Shown here: positions 8,890 through 17,166 of the stretch, in pieces | Layout: every line of letters begins with the position of its first letter | Numbering within the stretch: position 1 is the stretch's first letter | Source of the DNA: Rhizobium sophorae | GTDB taxonomy: Bacteria > Pseudomonadota > Alphaproteobacteria > Rhizobiales > Rhizobiaceae | Direction of reading: 5' to 3' | DNA length: 64,000 nucleotides | NCBI RefSeq assembly: GCF_013087515.1 | Contig: NZ_JABFCN010000045.1 | Span: forward strand, 244,434 to 308,433 | Made by a program: the position numbers and the translations under genes | The notes under the pieces: generated by a model | What the model saw: the letters and a program-made list of their open reading frames with translations, nothing else | What the model was told of the DNA's origin: nothing | Database searches by the model: none

Positions 8890-9249
8890 ATGTCTTTGAA
8901 AGTCATCGCCTTCTCCGCAATGCTCACCATCATTGCCACTTCCGTCCTTGCCGAAGACCAGCCGATGGACATGAGCAAACCGATGGGCAACCACGATGCG
9001 GCGAGCCACGCCTTCAGCGACGCGAACGCCAAGATGCACAAGGATATGATGATCGAGTATAGCGGCGATGCCGATGCGGATTTCGTCCGCGGCATGATCC
9101 CGCACCATCAGGGTGCGATCGATATGGCCAAGATCGAGCTGCAATACGGAAAAGATCCCGATATCCGCAAGCTCGCCGAAGCCGTCATCAAGGCGCAGGA
9201 AGCCGAGATCGCCGAGATGAACGCCTGGCTCAAGACCCACGGCAAATAA
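8890..9249 (+). CDS. DUF305 family periplasmic protein (CopM-like)
   Basis: A 119-residue exported protein with a signal peptide ending around TSVLA-EDQ. It has the family signature FVRGMIPHHQGAIDMAKIEL in the middle and a Met/His-rich N-terminal segment (PMDMSKPMGNHDAASH). Characterised family members bind Cu(I) in the periplasm and support copper tolerance. ATG at 8890 has an excellent ribosome-binding site (AGGAAGGAACTCTC then ATG). The longer frame from 8836 lacks one and would bury the signal peptide. Probably co-transcribed with the preceding Met/His-rich gene. Confidence 0.85.
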   Translation: MSLKVIAFSAMLTIIATSVLAEDQPMDMSKPMGNHDAASHAFSDANAKMHKDMMIEYSGDADADFVRGMIPHHQGAIDMAKIELQYGKDPDIRKLAEAVIKAQEAEIAEMNAWLKTHGK

Positions 9250-9315
9250 TCGATCATTGATGAAAAGGGGAACGCCGGAAATGTCAGGCGTTCCCAAAGA
9301 CTTATGTTGGCGAGG

Positions 9316-10365
9316 TCAGTCCTTCGGCTCGAAATCGGCCGGGCGGCGGCCGGCGCCCTGTCGTGCCAGCATCCAGCCCGGATATTCGGGCGCAAGCGCG
9401 CTCACCTCGTCGAGCTTCTTGATATCGTCTTCATCGAGCTTCAGCTTGACGGCGGCAAGGTTCTGGTCGAGCTGGTCGACACGCTTGGCGCCGATGATGA
9501 CTGTGGTGACGAAAGGTTTGGCGAGGATATAGGCGAGCGCCACGGTGGCGACGCTGACGCCGTGTTTTTCGGCGACTTCGCGCATGACGGCGACGCAGGC
9601 CCAGGCCTTGTCCTTGTCGACGGGCGGGAAATCGAAACTGGCGCGGCGGCCTTCACCATTGCCGGGCGCGCCGGGACCGTACTTGCCGGAGAGCAGACCG
9701 CCGGCGAGCGGCGACCAGACCATCAGGCCAAGCTTTTCCTCCTGCATCATCGGCACGATGTCGCGTTCGAGATCGCGGCCGGCGATGGAATAATAGGCCT
9801 GCACGGTTTCGAAACGGGCAAAACCCCGGCGTTCGGAGAGGCCGAGCGCCTTGGAAATGCGCCAGGCCTGCCAGTTGGAGACGCCGATATAACGCACGAG
9901 GCCGCGGGAAACGAGATCGTCGAGAGCGCGCAGCGTCTCCTCGATCGGCGTCACCGTATCTGTCGCGTGGATCTGATAGAGGTCGATATGATCGGTCTGC
10001 AGGCGCTTGAGGCTCGCCTCCACCGAATCCATGATGTGACCGCGCGAGGCGCCGCGGTCGTTCGGCTTGTCGCCCATGACGCCGTAGACCTTGGTGGCGA
10101 TGACGACGTCCTTGCGGGGCACGTCGAGGTTCTTCAGCGCCTGGCCGAGCAACCTTTCGGACTCGCCGGAGGAATAGACGTCGGCCGTATCGATGAAATT
10201 GACGCCTGAGCCGAGCGAGCGCTCGACGATCCGGTCGGCGGCATCCTGGTCGACATCGGCGATGGCGCCCCACAGACTGCCCTGTTTGGCTTCGCCGAAG
10301 GTCATCGTGCCCAGGCAGATTTCCGAGACGAAAAGTCCCGTATTTCCGAGTTGATTGTAACGCAT
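9316..10365 (-). CDS. Aldo/keto reductase
   Basis: NADPH-dependent (beta/alpha)8-barrel oxidoreductase of 349 residues. The catalytic tetrad is recognisable: Asp and Tyr in FIDTADVYSSGESE, Lys in VVIATKVYG, His in LYQIHATDTVTP. The C-terminal coenzyme site shows VIIGAKRVDQL. The sequence is of the YajO/Tas-like group, which reduces diverse aldehydes; the substrate cannot be inferred. ATG at 10365 (MRYNQLGNTGL) is the conserved start; the frame to 10395 adds ten unlikely residues. It stands alone between the DUF305 gene and a divergent HAD gene. Confidence 0.9.
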   Translation of the reverse strand: MRYNQLGNTGLFVSEICLGTMTFGEAKQGSLWGAIADVDQDAADRIVERSLGSGVNFIDTADVYSSGESERLLGQALKNLDVPRKDVVIATKVYGVMGDKPNDRGASRGHIMDSVEASLKRLQTDHIDLYQIHATDTVTPIEETLRALDDLVSRGLVRYIGVSNWQAWRISKALGLSERRGFARFETVQAYYSIAGRDLERDIVPMMQEEKLGLMVWSPLAGGLLSGKYGPGAPGNGEGRRASFDFPPVDKDKAWACVAVMREVAEKHGVSVATVALAYILAKPFVTTVIIGAKRVDQLDQNLAAVKLKLDEDDIKKLDEVSALAPEYPGWMLARQGAGRRPADFEPKD

Positions 10366-10595
10366 GGTCGAAAAAATCCTTTGTGTCTGCCGCAAGAGGC
10401 TTGCGAACCGCTGAACTTCATTTCTTGATTATTGGCCTGCGCGTGACAGGCACAGCCGTGGCTGGCTGCAGGGTGAGGCAGATTCGATGTAGTGCGGCGG
10501 CGGAGCTTTTCAACGCGGTCCTGCCGCGAAGGCGATGCCCTTGTCTCGACACAGGCGGCCGATAGATTACCGGCCTTATTTCAAGAGGTACGCAT

Positions 10596-11300
10596 ATGGC
10601 GACGCGACCACTGACCACGATCGGCTTCGATGCCGACGATACACTCTGGCAGAACGAACAATATTACCGACTGACGGAAGCGCATTTCACCGGGCTTCTT
10701 GCCGATTTCGCCGAAGGACCGAAGATTTCCGAACGGCTGCTGGAGGCCGAAAAACGCAACCTTCGCCATTACGGCTTCGGCATCAAGGGCTTCACGTTGT
10801 CGATGGTCGAAACCGCGATCGAGATCACCGAGGGCAAGGTTCCGGCGAGCGTCATCGCCAAGATCCTAGATACCGGCCGCGATCTTCTCAACCATCCCGT
10901 CGAGACCATGCCGCATGTGCGCGACACGCTGGAGGCGCTTGCCGGCAAATACCTGCTTGTGATGATCACCAAGGGCGATCTCTTCGACCAGGAGCGCAAA
11001 CTTGCCCAATCCGGGCTCGGCGACTTCTTCGATGCCGTCGAGATTGTCTCCGAGAAGACGGCGGTCACCTATCGCCGCATCTTCGCCAAGGTCGGCGATG
11101 GGCCGGAGCGGGCGATGATGGTCGGCAATTCGCTGAAATCGGACATCGTGCCGGCAATCGCCGCCGGCAGCTACGGCGTCTTCGTGCCGCACGAACTGAC
11201 CTGGGTGCTGGAACATGTGGACGAGCCGAAAGAGGCCCCGCGTTTCCGCAAGATCAACCACCTCGGCGAATTGCGCGATCTAATCGACCGGCTCGGCTAG
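10596..11300 (+). CDS. HAD family hydrolase
   Basis: A 234-residue haloacid-dehalogenase superfamily phosphatase of the subfamily I (helical cap) type. Motif I is IGFDADDTLW with the nucleophile Asp near residue 12. Motif II is VMITKGD. Motif III/IV is spread over EIVSEKTAVTYRRI and MMVGNSLKSDIVPAIAAG. YjjG-like members dephosphorylate nucleotides or small sugar phosphates; the substrate here is unknown. AGAGG upstream supports the start. The stop codon lies inside an inverted repeat that begins a dispersed repeat element. Confidence 0.88.
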   Translation: MATRPLTTIGFDADDTLWQNEQYYRLTEAHFTGLLADFAEGPKISERLLEAEKRNLRHYGFGIKGFTLSMVETAIEITEGKVPASVIAKILDTGRDLLNHPVETMPHVRDTLEALAGKYLLVMITKGDLFDQERKLAQSGLGDFFDAVEIVSEKTAVTYRRIFAKVGDGPERAMMVGNSLKSDIVPAIAAGSYGVFVPHELTWVLEHVDEPKEAPRFRKINHLGELRDLIDRLG

Positions 11301-11402
11301 AGCGGTTCAGCTGTTAACGGAAACGCAGGACCGCTCTAGCCTTTTGTTTTTACGCAATTCCTGACGGAAAACCGCGTCGCACTTTTCCTGGAATTGCTCT
11401 AA
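11298..11402. repeat. Composite rhizobial intergenic repeat, terminator-like
   Basis: The first module is an 8-bp perfect inverted repeat TAGAGCGG (starting at the HAD stop codon) / CCGCTCTA (11331-11338) followed by the T-rich CCTTTTGTTTTTAC, so it can act as a terminator. The second module (about 11353-11402) contains AATTCCTGACGGAAAACCGC and GCGTCGCACTTTTCCTGGAA, with AATTCC/GGAATT arms. Its AAAACCGCG..CGCACTTTT core resembles the tandem repeat at 39274-39381, which suggests one dispersed family. Confidence 0.65.
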
Positions 11403-11421
11403 GCCGGGCGCTACCTCTGCC

Positions 11422-11928
11422 TCATTGCGGCTTCGGCGGGGCCTTCGGGAACAGCGAGGGGCGCTCCGGCTCGGCCGGCGGTTTCGGCTGCTGCGGGGCA
11501 GCCGCCAGCGGCTCGATCAGGATGCTGAAGGGAGCGCCGAGGCCGCGGCGCGGCGAGACCTTGGAATAATAGGGACGCAGCAGCCAGGTGGCGTTCTCCT
11601 TGACCGTCGTCTCGAAGCTCATGCCGTCCTCGTCGGTGCCGAAGAAGGCCTCGTCATCGGGTTTCGACAGGTCGAAAATCGCCAGGAAAGCAAATTTGCT
11701 TTTCGTCGAAAAGCTGACTTTCAGGTGCTGGCCGGCGCGCACCGGCAGCGTGTAGACATGGCCATTGCCGAACTTCGTCCAGCCCTTCAACTGCATGGTG
11801 ACGGCCGGGAATTGCAGCTTCTCCAGCTTCTCGCCGGGATCGAGCTGCGGCGTCTGCGCCATGGCGGAGACGGTCAGGAAAAACAGGGCAGCGGCGGCGA
11901 TCAGTGTTCTCACGGCGTGATCTTTCAT
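11422..11928 (-). CDS. Hypothetical secreted protein
   Basis: A 168-residue protein with a clear signal peptide (LIAAAALFFLTVSAMAQ) and therefore probably periplasmic. The mature part is a predicted beta-rich domain (PAVTMQLKGWTKFGNG, LPVRAGQHLKVSFSTKS, ATWLLRPYYSK) ending in a proline-rich tail (PQQPKPPAEPERPSLFPK). The domain resembles in outline the inhibitor-like or pre-peptidase C-terminal folds, but I cannot assign a family. Its ATG overlaps the tag stop codon in an ATGA, so it is translationally coupled to tag. Confidence 0.7.
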   Translation of the reverse strand: MKDHAVRTLIAAAALFFLTVSAMAQTPQLDPGEKLEKLQFPAVTMQLKGWTKFGNGHVYTLPVRAGQHLKVSFSTKSKFAFLAIFDLSKPDDEAFFGTDEDGMSFETTVKENATWLLRPYYSKVSPRRGLGAPFSILIEPLAAAPQQPKPPAEPERPSLFPKAPPKPQ

Positions 11929-12554
11929 GGGCGAACCAGAGCGGTGCGCATCGCCTCGACCTCGGGCCGGCAGAAGCAGCCTTCCAGATGATCGTTGACG
12001 AGACCCATCGCCTGCATGAAAGCATAAACTGTGGTCGGGCCGACAAAGGTCCAGCCGCGTTTCTTCAGATCCTTCGAAATGACCACCGATGTCGGCGTCG
12101 TCGGATTGGCGATTATATGCTCGCGGTCGACCACCGCCGGCCGCTCGTTATGACCAGGCTCGTAGCGCCAGAAATAATGGGCGAGCGAGCCGAATTCGTC
12201 CTTGAGCTCGATTGCGCGTTTGGCATTGTTGATGGTCGAGACGATCTTGCCGCGATGACGGATGATGCCGGCATCGGTAAGACAGCGAGCGACATCGCCT
12301 TCGCCGAACAGAGCGACCTTCTCGAAATCGAAACCCGAAAAGGCGGCGCGGAAATTCTCGCGTTTGCGCAGGATCGTCAGCCAGGAAAGACCGGACTGGA
12401 AGCCTTCGAGGCAGATCTTCTCGAAGAGGCGGATATCATCGGTGACAGGGCGGCCCCATTCCTCGTCATGGTACCGGAGATAATCGGGCAGATTGGCGTG
12501 CCAGTGGCAGCGGCTCCTGCCGTCCTCGCCGATGATAATGCCTGTCGCGCTCAT
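11925..12554 (-). CDS. tag: DNA-3-methyladenine glycosylase I
   Basis: Base-excision-repair glycosylase that removes 3-methyladenine from alkylated DNA. The 209-residue protein has the family layout: RCHWH with the first zinc ligands near the N-terminus, YHDEEWGRPVTDD, LFEKICLEGFQSGLSWLTIL forming the base pocket, and the C-terminal NDHLEGCFC with the remaining zinc ligands. AAGGATC just before ATG supports the start. It is followed with a 4-bp overlap by a secreted protein of unknown function, an unusual partner for a repair enzyme. Confidence 0.93.
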   Translation of the reverse strand: MSATGIIIGEDGRSRCHWHANLPDYLRYHDEEWGRPVTDDIRLFEKICLEGFQSGLSWLTILRKRENFRAAFSGFDFEKVALFGEGDVARCLTDAGIIRHRGKIVSTINNAKRAIELKDEFGSLAHYFWRYEPGHNERPAVVDREHIIANPTTPTSVVISKDLKKRGWTFVGPTTVYAFMQAMGLVNDHLEGCFCRPEVEAMRTALVRP

Positions 12555-12802
12555 GATCCTTCATTCTGCGGGGATCCGCTTCGTTCTCTGCTCATGATTC
12601 CGGCTTTACCATTTGCAAACCGTCTTTCCAAACCGAACGGTAACCCTGACGAAAAGTTTATCCGGTCGGTCGGCTTTTCATGAATCGATCTTTACCATTC
12701 GCTGGCGGATCAGATGGCAGCGTCTTTCCCGGACGGAATATCTCCGCCCGGGCGGACATGTCCCGCTAGCGCATTTTCGGTCATTTGTAGAGAGTTCGTC
12801 CG

Positions 12803-13552
12803 ATGATGAAACAACTTGTTCTTGCCGCAGCCCTGTTCGGCATTTTCTCCACGGCCGCCATTGCAGACGACCGCTACGCCACCCGCCCGCCCGTCGTGCT
12901 CAGCCCCGATCTGACCGCGCCCTGGATCAATCAGCTGGGCGGCGGCAGGGTTCGTCCCGTCGTCTATCAGCGGCCGGTCGTCCGGCAGCCGCAGCGCGGC
13001 ATTTTCCAGCGCCGCGTCCTGCGCCAGGCGCCGCAGGCGGCACCACAGACCGTTTCGGCGATCAATCCCGGCATCCCGTCGATCCGCCGTCCGATCGAAC
13101 CGCAATACCTGCCGCAGATGGTCGATTACGACACCACGGAAAGACCCGGCACGATCGTCATCGATACCAACAACCGCTTCCTTTATCTGGTCATGCAAGG
13201 CGGTAAGGCGCGGCGCTACGGCGTCGGCGTCGGCAAGCCGGGCTTCGAATGGGCAGGCGTCCACAAGATCACCCGCAAGACCGAATGGCCGGACTGGACG
13301 CCACCTTCCGAGATGGTCCGCCGCGAAGCCGCCAAGGGCCATTATCTGCCGGCGCGCATGGATGGCGGGGCGGAAAACCCGCTCGGTGCGCGCGCCATGT
13401 ATCTCGGCTCGACGCTTTACCGCATCCACGGCACCAATGCGCCCTGGTCGATCGGCAGCGCCGTTTCCTCCGGCTGCATCCGCCTGCGCAACGAAGACGT
13501 CGTCGACCTCTACGACCGCGTCAATGTCGGGACCCGCGTCATCGTCATGTAA
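12803..13552 (+). CDS. L,D-transpeptidase (YkuD/ErfK family)
   Basis: Periplasmic cysteine transpeptidase that makes 3-3 peptidoglycan cross-links or anchors lipoproteins or outer-membrane proteins to peptidoglycan. It has a signal peptide (LVLAAALFGIFSTAAIA) and a Pro/Arg/Gln-rich linker over about residues 30-105. The YkuD domain starts at GTIVIDTNNRFLYLV and includes YRIHGTNAPWSIG and the catalytic SSGCIRLRNEDV. Length 249. The next gene but one repeat downstream is a close paralogue in the same orientation. Confidence 0.92.
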   Translation: MMKQLVLAAALFGIFSTAAIADDRYATRPPVVLSPDLTAPWINQLGGGRVRPVVYQRPVVRQPQRGIFQRRVLRQAPQAAPQTVSAINPGIPSIRRPIEPQYLPQMVDYDTTERPGTIVIDTNNRFLYLVMQGGKARRYGVGVGKPGFEWAGVHKITRKTEWPDWTPPSEMVRREAAKGHYLPARMDGGAENPLGARAMYLGSTLYRIHGTNAPWSIGSAVSSGCIRLRNEDVVDLYDRVNVGTRVIVM

Positions 13553-13621
13553 CGGCGGCGCAATACTTCCAGCGCCGCGCGTCTTTTCTGATCCGCAAGG
13601 GGCGCTGTAACCCTTTAAATT

Positions 13622-13673
13622 GCTGCATAATTTTTCCTTACGTCGATTCCGATTTGAGGATAAATTATGCAGT
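13622..13673. repeat. Long imperfect palindrome between the two transpeptidase genes
   Basis: The arms CTGCATAATTT (13623-13633) and AAATTATGCAG (13662-13672) are perfect reverse complements. The inner part (TTCCTTACGTCG against CGATTTGAGGA) extends the pairing imperfectly. It lies 70 bp after one L,D-transpeptidase gene and 120 bp before the next. From memory, similar sequences are dispersed in rhizobial genomes. It could also be a regulator site. Confidence 0.6.
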
Positions 13674-13793
13674 AGGAGCCGCAAGAACATCCGGCTCCCC
13701 TTCTCCAAAAAATGCTTTTATCCGGCCACACCGATCTTGAATCGGGCAGAAGTTCATGTAGCTTCGAGCGGATTTGCTTGAGGGGAATCGATC

Positions 13794-14486
13794 ATGATCA
13801 AACTAATGTCGGGTCTGGCTGCTGCCGGACTTGTCCTGTCCTTGATGTCCACATCCGCCTTTGCTGCACCCGCCGGCTCCGCTTCCGAGAATGCACGGCG
13901 CCCGGCGCAGATCGTGCGCGTGGCGCAGATGCCGAAATATGTGAAGCCGCAGTTCAAGCGCAAGAAAGTGCGGCTGGTGACGACGGAGGCCGCCGGCACC
14001 GTCATCATCGATACCAACAACAAGTATCTCTACCTCGTCGAAGGCAACAATCGCGCCACCCGCTACGGCATCGGAGTCGGCCGCGACGGCTTCGGCTGGT
14101 CGGGGGTCGTCAAGATCGGCCGCAAGGCCGAATGGCCGAGCTGGACGCCGCCGGCCGAGATGCGCCGTCGCGAGGCCGCCAAGGGCCATATCATTCCTGC
14201 CTTCCAGGAAGGCGGTGAGGACAATCCGCTCGGCGCTCGCGCCATGTATCTCTACCAGGGCGGCCGCGACACGATCTTTCGCATCCACGGCACCAACCAG
14301 CCTTGGACGATCGGCCTCAACATGTCTTCCGGCTGCATCCGCATGATGAACGCCGACGTCATGCATCTTTACGATCGCGCCTCCGTCGGCACCAAGGTGA
14401 TCGTCATCGGCCCCGGCAACAGGCAGGGCAAGGTGGCGTTCGAGGACAGGGGCATCGACGTGCTACGCACGATGTTCGGCGGCTGA
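13794..14486 (+). CDS. L,D-transpeptidase (YkuD/ErfK family), second copy
   Basis: Paralogue of the preceding transpeptidase, 230 residues, with a signal peptide (AAGLVLSLMSTSAFA). A short linker leads to a YkuD domain: GTVIIDTNNKYLYLV, KIGRKAEWPSWTPPAEM, FRIHGTNQPWTIGLNM and the catalytic Cys in SSGCIRMMNADV. GAGGGG upstream supports the start. The two copies share the domain core but differ in the linker: the first has a long Pro/Gln-rich linker, this one a short basic one. That suggests duplication with divergence of wall-targeting or partner binding. A terminator follows. Confidence 0.92.
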   Translation: MIKLMSGLAAAGLVLSLMSTSAFAAPAGSASENARRPAQIVRVAQMPKYVKPQFKRKKVRLVTTEAAGTVIIDTNNKYLYLVEGNNRATRYGIGVGRDGFGWSGVVKIGRKAEWPSWTPPAEMRRREAAKGHIIPAFQEGGEDNPLGARAMYLYQGGRDTIFRIHGTNQPWTIGLNMSSGCIRMMNADVMHLYDRASVGTKVIVIGPGNRQGKVAFEDRGIDVLRTMFGG

Positions 14487-14508
14487 GCAACACTTACCAA
14501 AAAAATGA

Positions 14509-14534
14509 AAGGCGCAATTTGACGCGCCTTTTGT
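14509..14534 (+). terminator. Rho-independent terminator
   Basis: Stem AAGGCGC / GCGCCTT with an eight-base loop, followed by TTGTTTT. It lies 20 bp downstream of the second L,D-transpeptidase gene. Confidence 0.8.
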
Positions 14535-14606
14535 TTTGCTTAGACTTTGCGGCCAAAAGCTGGCACATGTGCCTAAGAGTCGACATATTTATATCGGGGC
14601 TATTCA

Positions 14607-15281
14607 ATGACATCTGCGCTGCGTTCCTCCGCTTCCCTGTTTGCGGGCATCGCGTTTTTTACCATCTGTTCGGCAGTTTCCGCCTCGGCGGAAGACCTGC
14701 AATTCTCCATTTACGGCGGCTACCAGACCGCACCGCATAGCGGCGTCGACGTTTCGGACGGCACGAGTTTCACCGCCGGCTGGGAAGGCAAGTCCTTCGG
14801 CAGCCCGCCTTATTACGGCGCCCGCGTCACCTGGTGGCTCGAGGACTTCAACAAGCCGAACTGGGGCATCTCGCTCGATTTTACCCATGACAAGGTCTAT
14901 GCCGACGACGATACGCTCGCCAAGGCCGGCTGGTCGCATTTCGAGTTCACCGACGGCCTGAACCTGCTCACCGTGAACGGTCTCTACCGCTTCCAGGATC
15001 CGGCCCGCCGCTGGACGCCCTATCTCGGCGCCGGCGTCGGCGTAAACATTCCGCATGTCGAAGTGATTCGCCCCGAGGGCAAGACCTGGGCTTATGAATT
15101 CGGCGGCGTGACGCTGCAGGCCCAGGCCGGCGTCGACTTCAAGGTGACCGAGCGCTGGTCCACCTTCGTCGAATACAAGGGCACCTATTCGCGCGTCGAC
15201 GTTCCGATCGACAGCGGCGACCGGCTGAAGACCAACATCTTCACCAATGCCGTCAATGTCGGCGTATCATTCCATTGGTGA
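14607..15281 (+). CDS. lpxQ: Outer-membrane lipid A oxidase LpxQ
   Basis: A 224-residue outer-membrane beta-barrel protein with a signal peptide (LFAGIAFFTICSAVSASA). Alternating aromatic/hydrophobic strands run throughout (LQFSIYGGYQTAPHSGV, SLDFTHDKVYA, FVEYKGTYSRV), and it ends in a terminal aromatic strand, VGVSFHW, the usual barrel end. Length and sequence match the rhizobial LpxQ, which in the outer membrane oxidises the proximal glucosamine of lipid A to 2-aminogluconate using oxygen. I recognise the family from memory; the sequence alone shows a barrel. It follows the transpeptidase genes but is separated from them by a terminator. Confidence 0.75.
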   Translation: MTSALRSSASLFAGIAFFTICSAVSASAEDLQFSIYGGYQTAPHSGVDVSDGTSFTAGWEGKSFGSPPYYGARVTWWLEDFNKPNWGISLDFTHDKVYADDDTLAKAGWSHFEFTDGLNLLTVNGLYRFQDPARRWTPYLGAGVGVNIPHVEVIRPEGKTWAYEFGGVTLQAQAGVDFKVTERWSTFVEYKGTYSRVDVPIDSGDRLKTNIFTNAVNVGVSFHW

Positions 15282-15288
15282 TAAATTT

Positions 15289-15318
15289 CAGCTGCGGTGC
15301 TATTTCGTGCCGCAGCTG
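15289..15318. terminator. Hairpin between convergent genes
   Basis: Stem CAGCTGCGG / CCGCAGCTG with a 12-base loop lies where lpxQ and the next gene converge; the right arm is inside the 3' end of the minus-strand gene. No T-run follows on either strand, so termination is only plausible. Confidence 0.35.
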
Positions 15319-15740
15319 ACCTTGCCCTCGACGGCATAGGGTTTTTCACCGCCTTCGATCGCCAGGGAATAGCTGCCGCTGAAATTTGCTGCCGGCTTGC
15401 CGCGCTCGCCGGCGACAACCACCAGATCCAGCGTTGCTCCACCGGTGTCATCTTCGCCGCCGTCGAAGACTTCCATGAGCAGTTCGCCGTCACGCGACCA
15501 ATGGTTGGTCAGGTGCTGCGATTCGAAAACACGTTTTCCGAATACGGCCTCTTGGGCCGGATCCTTGACGATCAGCGCGCCGCGGAAATGGTTGAGCTTG
15601 TGGCCGGCGGCGCTTTCGAAACCGCTTTCCAGCGTGAAGCGCGCTTCCTTGTCGTCGGCGGAACAGAAAAAACGACTATTCGCATGGGCAGTGCCTGCCG
15701 CACCGAGCAGTCCCGCAAATACGATCATTCCACGCCACAT
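15300..15740 (-). CDS. Hypothetical secreted protein
   Basis: A 146-residue protein with a signal peptide (MIVFAGLLGAAGTAHA) and two cysteines in the mature part (RFFCSADDKEARF and the C-terminal VSCGTK) that could form a disulfide. The rest is a predicted beta-rich periplasmic domain. A strong GGGAGG upstream supports the start. It converges with lpxQ. I do not recognise a family. Confidence 0.7.
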   Translation of the reverse strand: MWRGMIVFAGLLGAAGTAHANSRFFCSADDKEARFTLESGFESAAGHKLNHFRGALIVKDPAQEAVFGKRVFESQHLTNHWSRDGELLMEVFDGGEDDTGGATLDLVVVAGERGKPAANFSGSYSLAIEGGEKPYAVEGKVSCGTK

Positions 15741-15805
15741 CGCCTAACCTCCCGAGACAGCGTCCTTTGCGGCTCTCGATAAGATGCGCGGCGCTGCAAT
15801 AGGTC

Positions 15806-17116
15806 TCAGCCTAACGGCAAACCTGTTAATTTTTCCGGCACAGCGCCGCCATAGGCCCAATCGAGAAGCTCGACCGTATGCAGGATCGGCATGCCGGTGC
15901 CGGTGGCGATCTGGGTGATGCAGCCGATATTGCCGGTGGCGATGATATCGGCCTTGGTGGCCTCGATGTTCTTGACCTTGCGCGCCTTCAGCGCGGCCGA
16001 GATCTCCGGCTGCATGATGTTGTAGGTGCCGGCGGAACCGCAGCAGAGATGACCTTCCGCCGGATCGCGTACCGTAAAGCCCGCCGCTTTCAGCAATTGC
16101 TTCGGCGCCAACGTGATGCGCTGGCCGTGCTGCATGGAGCAGGCGGAATGATAGGCGACCGTGATGCCCTTCGGCGTGTGCGCCGGCAGGTCGAGGGTTG
16201 CCAGATATTCGGTGACGTCCTTGGCCAGCGCCGAGACCCTGGCCGCCTTTGCGGCATAGGCGGGATCGAGGCGCAGCATGTGGCCGTAATCCTTGATCGT
16301 CGTGCCGCAGCCCGAAGCGGTGATGATGATCGCGTCGAGGCCCTGCCCGTCGATCTCGCGCGTCCAGATATCGACATTGGCGCGGGCACTTTCGAGCGCC
16401 TGTTCGGCGCGGCCCATGTGATGGACCAGCGAGCCGCAGCAGACCTCGCCTTCCGGCATCACGACCTCGACGCCGAAGCGCGTCAACAGACGGATCGCCG
16501 CCGCGTTGATGCCGGGATCGAGCACCGGCTGAGCACAGCCGGAAAGGATCGCCACCCGGCCGCGCCGTTCCATCTCGGGCCGATACGTGCCGGGCTTTGC
16601 GAAGTCCGAAGCGGTCGGGATCCACCGCGGTGCAAGTGCCAGCATGGCAGCGAAGGGTTTCATTGCGCCACCGCGCATCAGGCTGGCGAAGGGCCGGCCG
16701 AGACGGGCGAGTTTGAGCGCCAGACGGAAACGGCCGGGATAGGGCAGCACGGCGGCAAGGATGGCGCGCGTCAGCCGGTTCATGAACGGGCGTTTGTAGG
16801 TCTTTTCGATATGGGCGCGGGCGTGATCGACCAGATGCATGTAATCGACGCCGGAGGGACAGGTGGTGACGCAGGCAAGGCAGGAGAGACAGCGGTCGAT
16901 ATGGGTGACGACCTCGGCATCGGCGGGCCGGCCGTTTTCCAGCATATCCTTGATCAGGTAGATGCGGCCGCGCGGGCTGTCCAGCTCATTGCCGAGCGTC
17001 ACATAGGTGGGACAGGTGGCGGTGCAGAATCCGCAATGAACACATTTGCGCAGAATCTGCTCGGATTCGGCGACATCGGGATCGAGGAGCTGGGTCAGGG
17101 TGAAGTTGGTTTGCAT
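15806..17116 (-). CDS. glcF: Glycolate oxidase iron-sulfur subunit GlcF
   Basis: Electron-transfer subunit of membrane-associated glycolate oxidase, 436 residues. Two 4Fe-4S motifs stand at the N-terminus (CVHCGFCTATCPTY and CLSCLACVTTCPSG). Two CCG-type domains follow (SGCAQPVLDPG ... VCCGSLVHHMG and YHSACSMQHGQ ... LCCGSAGTYN). With GlcD and GlcE it oxidises glycolate to glyoxylate and passes electrons to quinone. It is the last gene of glcD-glcE-glcF, set off from glcE by about 120 bp that hold a perfect palindrome. Confidence 0.94.
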   Translation of the reverse strand: MQTNFTLTQLLDPDVAESEQILRKCVHCGFCTATCPTYVTLGNELDSPRGRIYLIKDMLENGRPADAEVVTHIDRCLSCLACVTTCPSGVDYMHLVDHARAHIEKTYKRPFMNRLTRAILAAVLPYPGRFRLALKLARLGRPFASLMRGGAMKPFAAMLALAPRWIPTASDFAKPGTYRPEMERRGRVAILSGCAQPVLDPGINAAAIRLLTRFGVEVVMPEGEVCCGSLVHHMGRAEQALESARANVDIWTREIDGQGLDAIIITASGCGTTIKDYGHMLRLDPAYAAKAARVSALAKDVTEYLATLDLPAHTPKGITVAYHSACSMQHGQRITLAPKQLLKAAGFTVRDPAEGHLCCGSAGTYNIMQPEISAALKARKVKNIEATKADIIATGNIGCITQIATGTGMPILHTVELLDWAYGGAVPEKLTGLPLG

Positions 17117-17166
17117 CCTAGCGGGACCTCTGCTTTGGGAGGATGTCGGGCGTTGTGCCTGGAATA

